From contig OZ244898.1 in the NCBI GenBank assembly GCA_965221585.1, positions 1,550,001 to 1,614,000 on the forward strand: DNA of 64,000 nucleotides. Direction: 5' to 3'. Every line of letters begins with the position of its first letter. The stretch's first letter is position 1. The notes below the pieces were generated by a model. It did no database searches. It was not told the origin of the DNA and worked only from the letters and a program-made list of their open reading frames with translations. Positions 45,300-54,394 of the stretch are shown piece by piece. Made by a program: the position numbers and the translations under genes. The stretch is from VXYK01 sp965221585. GTDB lineage: Bacteria > Actinomycetota > Acidimicrobiia > Acidimicrobiales > Aldehydirespiratoraceae.

Positions 45300-47737
45300 T
45301 ACGTTCCAGTGTTGGACTTGCGCCAGGCGTGGTATGCGCCCCAGGTGACCAGCATCGGCGGCAGGACGACCACCGCCGCTATCAACGAGTACGTCACGGT
45401 GATAGCGGTGAGCAGGCCGAACTGTCCCATCGGGGCGATCGGGCTGAAGACCAGCACACTGAAACCCAGCGCCGTCGTCAGCGCCGAACCGATCAGCGCC
45501 CCGCCGGTCGTGCTCATCGTGTTGCCGATGGCCTCGCTGACCGACTTGCCATGGTCGACCTCCTCAATGAACCGATGGGTCACATGAATGGTGTAGTCGA
45601 CGCCGATGCCGATCGAGAGCGCCGTGATGAGCGCCGTGATCACGTTGTAGCTGTAGCCGAGCACCACCATGGTGCCCAACACCCACAACAGCACCAGCAG
45701 GATCGGCAGCACCGAGAGCACGGCCAGCATCGGGCGGAACTCGGTGATCCAGAAGAACAGGATCAGGATCACCAGCGCCACGACCAGCGTCAGCACGATC
45801 GAGGTGGCCTGACTGTCGGTGAGGCTGTCGGTCACCTCCACCGAGGTGATCTCGCCGGCGATCGGCGTGATGGCTGAATCGTCGCCGAACCACAGGCCGT
45901 CCACCTCGGCGAACAGCTCCCGGGTACGGTCGGTGTCGCCGGTCAGCGCGTTGAATTGCAGGATGGTCCGGTCCTTCTCGCCGACGGCGCCCAGGGAAGT
46001 CACCGAATCGAAACGCTCAGGATCGTGGTTGCGCATCAGCTCGATCACCCGGTCGATCGCTGCGCTGTCCACATAGAGCGGGTTCGACTGGCCCAGGTTG
46101 AGCTCGGCTTCGATCTGGGCCTGGAGCTGGGGCGGCAGCGAGAAGAAGTAAGTTCCCAGCGAATTGGTGATGCCGCCGCTCACAGCCTCGGGGCGCTGCG
46201 AGGAATCCTGGATCGCCAGGGAGAAGTCGAACAGGTTCCGCAGTGTGCGGTCCTCTGACAGGTCGGCTTCCACGAGGACGGTCACCGTCTCGGTGCTGCC
46301 GCCGAGGTGCTCCGCGATGAACCCCAGGTCCTCCTTGCTCTCGGTGCCGTCGGGCAGGAAGTCCGCCGAGTTGAACTCGGTGCCGAGCCGCGTGGTCAGC
46401 CCCAGAAACAGCAGCGTGACAGCGGCCGTCAGCACCAAGATGACCGCCGGCCGCCGCACGGTGGCGCCGCCGATCCCCCGCACGAGGCTACCCGCGCCGG
46501 GGATGGCCTGGTCGATGGGCCGCACGACCGGCTGCCTGCCCTTGGCCTGTGCACGGCGATCCAGGATCGAACGGGCAGCGGGGATGGCGGTAAGGAACAC
46601 CACAAGGCCGCTCAGCACGCCGACGGCGGCCACCACCCCGAAGTCGGCCAGCCCGGAGATGTCGCCGAACAGGTTGGCCAGGAAGCTGCCGATGGTGGTG
46701 ACCCCGGCGAGGCCCAGCGGCAGCAACACCGCGGCGACCGACCTGGAGATCCCTTCGGAGGCCTCTTCACCCTCGGCACGGATCTCCCGGTAACGCGACG
46801 TGCTCTGGATGCCGTAGTCGACGCAGAGACCGATGAGCATCACCGGCACCATCTGGGCCAGCACGCTCGGCGCCCCGATCACGTCGAGGCCCCCGGGGCC
46901 CAGCAGTCCTTGGAAGCCGAGCGCCCACACGATGGTGAGGATCAGCCCACCCATGGTGAGCAGCACGTCGGACACCTGCCGGTAGAAGAGCACGAGCAGC
47001 ACCGCGATGATCGCGAACGCCGCAGCCATCAGCGTGAGAAGCGAGGATCCGCTCGATTCGTCGGTCTCGTGGGCCAGCTTCCCGTTGGAATAGGTCCGTG
47101 CCGACTCCAGCTCGGCCAGCGGCACCGACTTGACTGCATCGTCGGCCGCTAGTTGCGCTTCAGCCAAGCCCACCGGATCGTCGCCTGCATTGACCGTCAC
47201 GACGCCGATACCGCCCACCACACGCCCGCTGGAGTCGCGGGCCACCATCTCGCCGAGCAGGTCCGCGAGCGAGGCGTTGGCCTCGGCGGCAAGCGCAGCA
47301 TCGATCTCGGCCTGGGGCGTCGACGCGAGGTCGACTGCGGCAGGGTCGCCGCCCGGGCCGCGCAGCATCAGGGCCAGCACATGGCCCGGCGAGGCGGGCG
47401 GGCGCGGTGCATACAGGTATCCCGAGGAGTCCAGGAGTCTCGCTGCGGCCTCGGTCGTCGCCGCCGACTCAGCCGCACCCGCCGGACTGAGAACGTCACC
47501 CCGCAGAACGACTTGCACAACCTCGAGCTGGGAGGCGGCAGGAAAGCTCTCCTCCAGCTTCTCGATGGCCGTCACGAGCTCGCTGTCGCTCGGCAGGAAC
47601 GCGTCCGACACCTCCGCGGTGTCTGCGGTCCTCGTGAGACCGAACACCGCCGCGACCGTGACCAACAGCACAGCGGACAGAGCCGTCCACGGCCGATATC
47701 CGACCCACCGACCGTACACCTTGAAGAACGCAGTCAT
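45299..47737 (-). CDS. RND-superfamily MMPL-type transporter
   Basis: 812 residues with twelve predicted membrane segments in two MMPL repeats, each followed by a large outside domain. The repeats carry the paired proton-relay motifs GLCVDYGIQ and GIGVDYTIH in the fourth segment of each half. MMPL proteins export lipids or hydrophobic compounds. The gene begins 1 base position after the GH2 stop codon, so both are translated from one message. The link between a glycosidase and an RND exporter is unusual and could indicate a glycolipid substrate. Confidence 0.9.
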   Translation of the reverse strand: MTAFFKVYGRWVGYRPWTALSAVLLVTVAAVFGLTRTADTAEVSDAFLPSDSELVTAIEKLEESFPAASQLEVVQVVLRGDVLSPAGAAESAATTEAAARLLDSSGYLYAPRPPASPGHVLALMLRGPGGDPAAVDLASTPQAEIDAALAAEANASLADLLGEMVARDSSGRVVGGIGVVTVNAGDDPVGLAEAQLAADDAVKSVPLAELESARTYSNGKLAHETDESSGSSLLTLMAAAFAIIAVLLVLFYRQVSDVLLTMGGLILTIVWALGFQGLLGPGGLDVIGAPSVLAQMVPVMLIGLCVDYGIQSTSRYREIRAEGEEASEGISRSVAAVLLPLGLAGVTTIGSFLANLFGDISGLADFGVVAAVGVLSGLVVFLTAIPAARSILDRRAQAKGRQPVVRPIDQAIPGAGSLVRGIGGATVRRPAVILVLTAAVTLLFLGLTTRLGTEFNSADFLPDGTESKEDLGFIAEHLGGSTETVTVLVEADLSEDRTLRNLFDFSLAIQDSSQRPEAVSGGITNSLGTYFFSLPPQLQAQIEAELNLGQSNPLYVDSAAIDRVIELMRNHDPERFDSVTSLGAVGEKDRTILQFNALTGDTDRTRELFAEVDGLWFGDDSAITPIAGEITSVEVTDSLTDSQATSIVLTLVVALVILILFFWITEFRPMLAVLSVLPILLVLLWVLGTMVVLGYSYNVITALITALSIGIGVDYTIHVTHRFIEEVDHGKSVSEAIGNTMSTTGGALIGSALTTALGFSVLVFSPIAPMGQFGLLTAITVTYSLIAAVVVLPPMLVTWGAYHAWRKSNTGT

Positions 47738-50173
47738 TCACAACCCCCTGACACGACCGAGAACACACGGCTCGGTGATGAACCCCGTCAGCGTCACGGG
47801 CTCGCAGTCGCGTGCCGTGACTGCGACCGAGAACTCGCCCGGACCGCTCGGGCGGATTACCGCAAGAGCTCGCCCCTGGTACGTCCGGCAGGTCGAATCC
47901 AAGAAGTCCTCCTCGGTCACCGGCTGCGCTGATCCCAGCCCCTGGAGGGTCGCCGCACCCTCGACGGCAACGGTGACGTCGCGGTCGGTGTTTGGATGGG
48001 TGAGACCGCCAGAGTCGACAAGACAGATCTCGACGAACCCAAGAGCTCCCTCTTGGGCAGCGAGCGTGGCCGGGTTCATTGCCAGCGAGACTGTCACCTC
48101 CTCGAGGGCCGACCTGAGGCGGTGCTCGCCCGCCACGTCGCCGTTGCGATACGCCCGCGCCACAAGCTCTCCCGGCCGGTATTCGACCTCGAATCGGGTG
48201 ATGTAGCCGACGTCTTCCCCCGCGGCTCGACGGCCGAGCGAGTGGCCGTCCTGGAGGAGTTCGACCTCGTCGGCGTCCGCGTAGACCTCGACGGTGGTCA
48301 TGACGTCTCGCTCAGGCCAGTTCCACGACGCGATCGCACCGGTGTCGGACCATGGCGAGGAGAAGCGCCTCTCGGCCCCATGCACCGCCGGAGGCAGCGC
48401 TGCGATGTAGGGGTCCGAGCGCAGGCCGAACACGATCTCACGGAGATACGACATCGGCCTCCGCTGCCCGATGATGTCGATATCGCCGCAATGCGCGGTC
48501 CGCCAGGGCCAGCCGCCCTCGAAGAACGTACCACCCTCCAGCTCTGGGTCGTGCACATAGTCGATTCGGCCGATGCCCACTTCTCCGAGATAGTCCCAAC
48601 CCGTCCAGGTAAAGTCGCCGATCACATGATCTAGATCGCGACATGCCTTCCAGTTCGTCGCGATCGCCATCGGGAACGTCTCGCTCCCTACGATGACGCG
48701 ATCGGGGTAGAGCGCCGCGTCGTTCTCATAGCGAACATCGGCGTAGTTGTACCCGGCTACATCGAGAGCCGCGAACGATTCAGCCGTCGCATCGCTCACC
48801 CAGTCCGCGGTGAGCACTGCTTCTCCCTCAGAGGTTCCGAGCATGGCATTGAGGAGGGCGCCCCCAACCTCCTCACCAAGCTGCGCCGTCACTGCCAGCA
48901 GGAAGTTGACACCGTTGGTGACCGGGCGCGTGGGGTCGAGCGCTCGCACGAATTCGGCCATGGTCCGGCTCTGCGCGCGGCCTCGCGGCACCCCCAGCTC
49001 GAAGATCTCGTTGCCGATCGAATACATGATGACGCTCGGGTGGATACGGTCCTTGCGGACCATCGCCTCCAGGTCGTGCTCCCACCACTGTGAGAAGTGG
49101 AGGGCGTAGTCACTCGAGCGCTTCGCGTCATGCCAGACGTCGAAGGCCTCGTCCATAACCAGCATGCCGACCTCGTCGCACGCGTCCAGCAGCGCCCGGC
49201 TGATGGGGTGATGTGCGCTTCGGATGGCATTGAAACCTGCGTCCTTGAGGATCTTGATGCGGCGCAGCTCCGCTGACGCGAACGTGGCCGCGCCCAGCAC
49301 GCCGTTGTCATGGTGGATGCACGCGCCACGAAGCAAGACACTGTCGCCATTGATCCGCAGACCACGTTCGGCATCGACCTCGATCGTCCTCACGCCGAAC
49401 CTTGCATCAGCGCGGTCGAGCACACGCTGGTCGTCGCTGAGCACTGCGCGCAGCTCGTAGAGCTCCGGCGACTCCACGCTCCAAGTGCGGGGGGCGCCGA
49501 GCGCGACGCGGCTGCGTGCGGTGACTGAGCCGCCTGCTGGGATCGTGACTGGCTGTCGGTCCGATGCAACCGTCCCGCCCTCGCGGTCGACGATCTCGAC
49601 AGCAACCTCTGCCCGGACTCGAGTAGCTGCTTGGTTGTCGACCTCGACGGAGATGTCAACAATCGCCCGCGCAACGCTCAACTCGACCGTCGACGCGGAG
49701 ATGCCGTCCATTGCAATGTGGGTCGCTTCCGCGACGAACAGCGTCACCGGACGATAGATGCCTCCGCCGGGATACCAGCGGCTGTCCTCTCCCACCCGAC
49801 ACTCGACCCGCACGACGTTCTCTGCGCCGAACCTCAAGAACTCCGAGAGTTCAACGACGAATTCGCCGTACCCGTACGGGCACCTCCCCGCAAACTCGTT
49901 GTTGACGAACACCACCGCGTCGCGGAAGACCCCCTCAAAGCGCAGGAAGACCCTACGGTTGCGCCACTCCTCGGGCGCCTCGAAGCATCGCTCGTATTGG
50001 AACGCGCCATGCGGGAAATAGGCTGTAGCGGCATCCCCGCCAGGCCCACGGCCGCGGCTCAGAAAGGCATCGTGGGGCAGGGTCACAGGTCGCAACCGGT
50101 TCGGATTCGACAGCGTCAGCGCACCCGTCCAACGACCAAAGCCCCAGCCGTCGTTGAAGGCCTCACCTCTCAT
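47738..50173 (-). CDS. Glycoside hydrolase family 2 protein
   Basis: 811 residues from the ATG at 50173. N-terminal jelly-roll sugar-binding domain (GVFRDAVVFVNNEFAG), immunoglobulin-like domain, then the TIM barrel. The acid/base Glu is in YSIGNEIFELG and the nucleophile Glu in VGSETFPMA. A further C-terminal sandwich domain follows. Specificity (beta-galactosidase, beta-mannosidase or glucuronidase) cannot be read from the sequence. No signal peptide, so likely cytoplasmic. Its promoter is covered by a sequence resembling the TetR operator of importer locus 2. Confidence 0.9.
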   Translation of the reverse strand: MRGEAFNDGWGFGRWTGALTLSNPNRLRPVTLPHDAFLSRGRGPGGDAATAYFPHGAFQYERCFEAPEEWRNRRVFLRFEGVFRDAVVFVNNEFAGRCPYGYGEFVVELSEFLRFGAENVVRVECRVGEDSRWYPGGGIYRPVTLFVAEATHIAMDGISASTVELSVARAIVDISVEVDNQAATRVRAEVAVEIVDREGGTVASDRQPVTIPAGGSVTARSRVALGAPRTWSVESPELYELRAVLSDDQRVLDRADARFGVRTIEVDAERGLRINGDSVLLRGACIHHDNGVLGAATFASAELRRIKILKDAGFNAIRSAHHPISRALLDACDEVGMLVMDEAFDVWHDAKRSSDYALHFSQWWEHDLEAMVRKDRIHPSVIMYSIGNEIFELGVPRGRAQSRTMAEFVRALDPTRPVTNGVNFLLAVTAQLGEEVGGALLNAMLGTSEGEAVLTADWVSDATAESFAALDVAGYNYADVRYENDAALYPDRVIVGSETFPMAIATNWKACRDLDHVIGDFTWTGWDYLGEVGIGRIDYVHDPELEGGTFFEGGWPWRTAHCGDIDIIGQRRPMSYLREIVFGLRSDPYIAALPPAVHGAERRFSSPWSDTGAIASWNWPERDVMTTVEVYADADEVELLQDGHSLGRRAAGEDVGYITRFEVEYRPGELVARAYRNGDVAGEHRLRSALEEVTVSLAMNPATLAAQEGALGFVEICLVDSGGLTHPNTDRDVTVAVEGAATLQGLGSAQPVTEEDFLDSTCRTYQGRALAVIRPSGPGEFSVAVTARDCEPVTLTGFITEPCVLGRVRGL

Positions 50174-50497
50174 CGCTGGCTCCCTCGCGGGCAGGGCTCC
50201 GAGCCGACGAGGCACCGACCGGGGCACGCGACTCCTCCTGGTGCGGGCTCAGCGCCAACATCATTCCCACGACCTCTCCCCCGATTCCTCGCGACATAGA
50301 CAGCGCGACCGTAGCCGATCGACCGAGAAAATAACACCCTGTTACACAGTTTCAAGACCGCCACAGCTCCTGTAACATTCCGTTGCATCTCCCCTATCGA
50401 TCTCACCCGCATCACTGACGTCAGACACCGCGCCTCACGCGAGGTAGACGCCGGAGTCCTCCCGTCGTGCCAGTTCGCGGTCGGATACGAGGGCGAA
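50174..50497. promoter_or_regulatory. Divergent control region, GH2 / serine hydrolase
   Basis: Minus strand GH2 promoter: TTGAAA (50355-50350), 16 bases, TATTTT (50333-50328). The spacer contains TAACACCCTGTTAC (50332-50345, plus strand), equal to the locus 2 operator at 11 of 14 positions. Plus strand: TTTCAA (50350-50355), 17 bases, TAACAT (50373-50378), with a second operator-like TAACATTCCGTTGC (50373-50386, 10 of 14). From about 50387 the plus strand already codes for the N terminus of the serine hydrolase. The rest, 50174-50327, shows nothing notable. Confidence 0.6.
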
Positions 50498-51523
50498 GTG
50501 ATCGCCTCCGAAACGCTGGGCGACGCCACCGGCACTGACCGATACTGCATCTTCTCAGCCAGCAAGCCGATCACTACCTCGGCACTGTGGGCATCCTTCG
50601 CCAGCGGCGACATCGACATAAGCGCACCGGTGACTGACTACCTCCCAGGATTCGCGGACCACGGCAAAGGCGACATCACCGTCGAGAACATCCTGACCCA
50701 CACCGCAGGACTCCCGAACGCGAGGCTCACGCCGGCCGCTTGGACAAGCCACGCCCTCCGCATCGCCGAGATGGCGAACTGGGTCCCGGTAACGCCCGCA
50801 GGGAGCGCGTTCGCCTACCATCCGACATCCGCGCACTGGGTGGCCGCGACGATCCTCGAGGAAGTCACCGGAACGGACTTCCGCGACGTCATCCATACCC
50901 GAGTCAGTGAGCCGATCGGAGTCCCTCGGATCTTCGGCGATACTCGCGCCTACGCCGCCCGGCCGGCCAGACTCGTCGGAACCCCAACGCCAACTGCCGA
51001 AATCGCAGCCTTCGTCGGCGTAGACCCCGACGAGCTGAGCACACTCAATGACCCCGACATTGAGACGACCCCCGAGTTTCTCATCGCCCTCACCGAGGAC
51101 GCGAACCGGGGAGCAGGAACGCCCGGCGCCGGCGGCTTCATGACCGCAACCGATCTCGCCCTCGTCTACCAGCACTTTCTGAACGATCCCGGCGGCATCT
51201 TCGACCCGCATTGGCGCCACGACGCGCTCAACGTCATCCGCAACGACATCGCTGATGTCTTCGGCACGAACGCGAGCCGCACCTCGAGCTTCGTCATCTC
51301 CGGAGAAGAGCCCAACCGCCTCATGCGAGGTCTCGGCGACACGGTGTCGACAGCGGCGTTCGGCCACGGCGGCGCGGCCGGCCAGATCGCCTGGGCAGAC
51401 CCTGAAACCGGCGTCTCGTTCGCGTTCGTGACCGACGGGTTCGACGTCGACTTCTTCCGAGAAGCCGCCCGCACCTACGAACTCAACATGTTCGCCGGCC
51501 AGATCGGCAAGGCTCATGCGTGA
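50498..51523 (+). CDS. Beta-lactamase-fold serine hydrolase (class C type), start uncertain
   Basis: 341 residues from the first ordinary start, GTG at 50498. The nucleophile Ser and Lys are in FSASKP, near residue 20; the second motif is AYHPTS, and HGG near the C terminus gives the third. This fold serves esterases and peptidases as well as beta-lactamases. Codons upstream to about 50387 encode DVRHRASREVDAGVLP and QFAVGYEGE, the first helix and strand of the family, yet no ATG, GTG or TTG is in frame there down to the stop at 50312. The gene therefore uses a rare start codon, or the sequence holds an N-terminal frameshift. No export signal. Confidence 0.75.
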   Translation: MIASETLGDATGTDRYCIFSASKPITTSALWASFASGDIDISAPVTDYLPGFADHGKGDITVENILTHTAGLPNARLTPAAWTSHALRIAEMANWVPVTPAGSAFAYHPTSAHWVAATILEEVTGTDFRDVIHTRVSEPIGVPRIFGDTRAYAARPARLVGTPTPTAEIAAFVGVDPDELSTLNDPDIETTPEFLIALTEDANRGAGTPGAGGFMTATDLALVYQHFLNDPGGIFDPHWRHDALNVIRNDIADVFGTNASRTSSFVISGEEPNRLMRGLGDTVSTAAFGHGGAAGQIAWADPETGVSFAFVTDGFDVDFFREAARTYELNMFAGQIGKAHA

Positions 51524-51562
51524 GGTCCCTTCGCAGGTAGTCGGGGCGCGGAGCCACCGATC

Positions 51563-51592
51563 TTTCGCGATACTGGGACAGTGTGTTACATT
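51563..51592 (+). promoter_or_regulatory. GH43 promoter with operator-like sequence
   Basis: TTTCGC (51563-51568), 18 bases, TACATT (51587-51592). On the minus strand 51588-51575 reads TAACACACTGTCCC, matching the locus 2 operator at 11 of 14 positions and lying in the promoter spacer, as in the GH2 promoter. Confidence 0.5.
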
Positions 51593-51633
51593 TTTGTACG
51601 CACGACGCGTCGGCAGCTTCGATCGGAGTCCGA

Positions 51634-53148
51634 GTGAGCGCCTATACCAACCCGGTGATTCCGGGATTCAACCCAGATCCATCGGTGTGTCGGGTCGGAG
51701 ACGACTACTTCCTGGCGACCTCGACGTTCACCTGGTTCCCGGGCGTTCCGATCTACCACTCGACGAATCTCACCGACTGGTCGCTCATCGGCAACGCCCT
51801 GGACCGCGAGTCACAGCTCGACCTGTCGACGACTGCGACTTGGGCGTCCCTAGGCATCTACGCGCCGACGTTGCGACACCACAACGGACGCTTCTACATG
51901 ATCACCACGCTCGTCGCCGAAACCGGCTACGACAACTTCTTCGTCACCGCCGAAGACCCCGGCGGGCCGTGGTCTGAACCCCAGCGCGTCGATATCGGGG
52001 GCATCGACCCCGATATCGCCTGGGATGACGGCGACTGCTGGGTGCACTTCAGCGCCCACGACGGCATCAAGCGGTGCCGCATCGACGACACCACCGGCGA
52101 ACGCCTCAGCGAGGTGGAACCGACCTGGTCGGGCACCGGGCTCCAGTACCCGGAAGCGCCCCACCTCTACAACATCGACGACCGGTGGTACCTCCTGATA
52201 GCGGAAGGTGGAACCGAGCGGGGCCACGCCGTCTCGATCGCACGCGGGCCTGCCGCTACCGGGCCCTGGGAGTCATGTCCGCACAACCCGATCCTCTCGC
52301 ACCGCTCCACTGACCTCCCGATCCAGAACACCGGACACGCCGACATCCTCCAGGCCGCCGACGGCAGCTGGTGGATGGCCTGCCTCGGCGTCCGCCCACG
52401 CGGCGTCGTCCCGCGCTACCACGTCGCCGGCCGAGAGACATTCTTGACCGCGGTGCACTGGGACGACGGCTGGCCCATCGTCGCCACGGTCGAGACGAAA
52501 CCAGGCGAGGCTCCCCCTGGCGCCAACGACCCCGAACATCAATGGAATTTCCACACCGACTTCGACGACGCCCACCTTGATCCATCTTGGATCGCCCGGC
52601 GATCCGATCCAACCGCACTCGCTGACCTGACCACGCATCCCGGTGCACTGACCCTCTCCGACTCCCAGCGCCGCACCCTCGACCACCCGACACCGGTCTT
52701 CATCGGCCGACGCCAGCAACACCACGCGTTCCAGGCATCGACCCAGGTCGAGGTCGCCGATGGCGAAGCAGGCCTCGCCGTCGTTATGGACGAACACGCG
52801 CACTACGCGGTCGCCGTCGAGGCCGAACGGATTCTGGTCAGAGCCAGAATCGGTCCGGTCAGCACGGTCGTCGCCGCCCGCCCACGCCCTCCGGGCCCGA
52901 TCACGCTCCTCATCGACACCGCCAAAGCCCTCCTGGGCCCCGACGACCTCCGGCTCGGCTACAGCTCCGGCGACAAGACCGAGACGCTCGCAACGCTCGA
53001 CGGCCGCTATCTGGCCACCGAGTCCGCCGGCGGATTCATCGGCCGCATCATAGGTGTCTATGCCACCGGCGGCACAGCACGGTTCGATTGGTACGACTAT
53101 CACGGCACCGCCGGACCCGCCTCCCCCGAACCCCCCGACCTGTTGTAG
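51634..53148 (+). CDS. Glycoside hydrolase family 43 (beta-xylosidase/arabinofuranosidase type)
   Basis: 504 residues from a GTG at 51634 with GGAG upstream. The five-bladed propeller has the catalytic base Asp in GFNPDPSV, the pKa-tuning Asp in GIDPDIAW, and the acid Glu in YPEAPHLY. A C-terminal beta-sandwich (from about residue 310) is the second domain found in GH43 xylosidases. It cleaves terminal xylose or arabinose from plant oligosaccharides. No signal peptide. It is followed 27 bases later by a serine hydrolase gene, likely in the same operon. Confidence 0.9.
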   Translation: MSAYTNPVIPGFNPDPSVCRVGDDYFLATSTFTWFPGVPIYHSTNLTDWSLIGNALDRESQLDLSTTATWASLGIYAPTLRHHNGRFYMITTLVAETGYDNFFVTAEDPGGPWSEPQRVDIGGIDPDIAWDDGDCWVHFSAHDGIKRCRIDDTTGERLSEVEPTWSGTGLQYPEAPHLYNIDDRWYLLIAEGGTERGHAVSIARGPAATGPWESCPHNPILSHRSTDLPIQNTGHADILQAADGSWWMACLGVRPRGVVPRYHVAGRETFLTAVHWDDGWPIVATVETKPGEAPPGANDPEHQWNFHTDFDDAHLDPSWIARRSDPTALADLTTHPGALTLSDSQRRTLDHPTPVFIGRRQQHHAFQASTQVEVADGEAGLAVVMDEHAHYAVAVEAERILVRARIGPVSTVVAARPRPPGPITLLIDTAKALLGPDDLRLGYSSGDKTETLATLDGRYLATESAGGFIGRIIGVYATGGTARFDWYDYHGTAGPASPEPPDLL

Positions 53149-53175
53149 CCCCACCCCCATCCAAACCTCCATGCC

Positions 53176-54294
53176 ATGACCGATCCCAGCGCACACGACG
53201 CCCCCGCCGTCAACCTCTTCCTCCAGCACTCGTACCCGACACTCGGCCGTATCGCCCGCGGATCCGACACCTTCGAATTCGCCAGGGAACCCGTGCCCCT
53301 CCCAGGGACCTACTCCCACAGCCTGGGCGAGGAGCGCTCGACGAACCGCCTGATCGCCGACACCGACACCACCGCGCTCCTCGTCGTTCACCACGACGTC
53401 ATCACCTACGAGAGGTACTGGCACGGCAGCGACGAACACACCACATGGATGGTCATGTCGGTAACCAAGTCCATCATCAGCGCACTCGTCGGCATCGCCG
53501 TCGACAACGGGCTCATCAATTCCGTGGACGACCCAATCACGCAATACGTCCCCGAACTCGTTGGAACCGCCTACGACGACGTCGCCATCACCCATATCCT
53601 GCACATGTCCTCGGGTGTGAAGTTCAACGAGGACTACTCCGACCCCGAGTCCGACATCGTCCGGTTCATGTGGCAGTGGCAGGACGGCCTCGATGCTATC
53701 ATGGCCCACAGCGTTCAAGAGCTCCCGCCCGGCACCTACCGCCGCTACGTCAGTCTCGACACCCAAGCTCTCGGCATGCTCCTCACCCGAGTCACCGGGT
53801 CTTCGGTGGCCAGCTACCTCGAGAAGCACATCTGGTCCCGAATCGGCATGGAAGCAGACGCCGCTATGCTCCAGGACGACCACGGGATGGACAACGTCAC
53901 CGGCGGACTCCACGCCACCCCACGCGACCTCGCTCGATTCGGGCGCCTCTACCTCAACAACGGCGCGTTCAACAACGAACAGATCATCCCAACGGACTGG
54001 ATCGCCGAATCGGTGCGCTGCGACGCCCCACACCTGGCCCCCGGGTCCAGCCCCCACTCCGCACACCCGATCGGCTACGGATACCAGTGGTGGATCCGCT
54101 CGAACAGCACCGACGAACTCGTCGCGATTGGCATCTTCAACCAGTTCATCTACATCCGACCCAGCGACGAGCTCATCATCGTCAAGACGTCCGCAAACCG
54201 CCACTACACCGACAGCGCCCACGAGACAGCCACCCGCGAGCTGGAACACATCGACTTCTTCCGAGCGGTCGCCGCGCACCTCGCCGGCACGTAG
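53176..54294 (+). CDS. Serine hydrolase, beta-lactamase/NylB type
   Basis: 372 residues. The nucleophile Ser and Lys are in MSVTKS; the Tyr is in RRYVSLDTQ. The sequence around these, including SSGVKFNEDYSDP, resembles 6-aminohexanoate-oligomer hydrolase and related carboxylesterases. Second gene after GH43, so it may remove acyl groups from glycans or act on an ester. No signal peptide. Ends convergent to importer locus 2. Confidence 0.85.
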   Translation: MTDPSAHDAPAVNLFLQHSYPTLGRIARGSDTFEFAREPVPLPGTYSHSLGEERSTNRLIADTDTTALLVVHHDVITYERYWHGSDEHTTWMVMSVTKSIISALVGIAVDNGLINSVDDPITQYVPELVGTAYDDVAITHILHMSSGVKFNEDYSDPESDIVRFMWQWQDGLDAIMAHSVQELPPGTYRRYVSLDTQALGMLLTRVTGSSVASYLEKHIWSRIGMEADAAMLQDDHGMDNVTGGLHATPRDLARFGRLYLNNGAFNNEQIIPTDWIAESVRCDAPHLAPGSSPHSAHPIGYGYQWWIRSNSTDELVAIGIFNQFIYIRPSDELIIVKTSANRHYTDSAHETATRELEHIDFFRAVAAHLAGT

Positions 54295-54377
54295 CAACCT
54301 GCACGGCGGCCGGGCAAGGACACTCGCGGCTGTTCACGCAGGTTCACGATCTTGGATGATCCCACGGAAGCGGGCAG

Positions 54378-54394
54378 GGTCTGTGCTACAGACC
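54378..54394 (-). terminator. Hairpin overlapping the LivHMG2 stop codon
   Basis: Perfect 7-bp stem GGTCTGT-GCT-ACAGACC, with the TAG stop codon of the minus-strand LivHMG2 gene (54388-54386) at its loop. Short loop and no U-run, so termination strength is uncertain. Confidence 0.35.

Noticed and set aside
52273..54297. A 674-codon frame antisense to GH43 and the serine hydrolase
   Set aside because: Gly/Val/Asp-rich shadow without motifs; both sense genes have intact catalytic residues.
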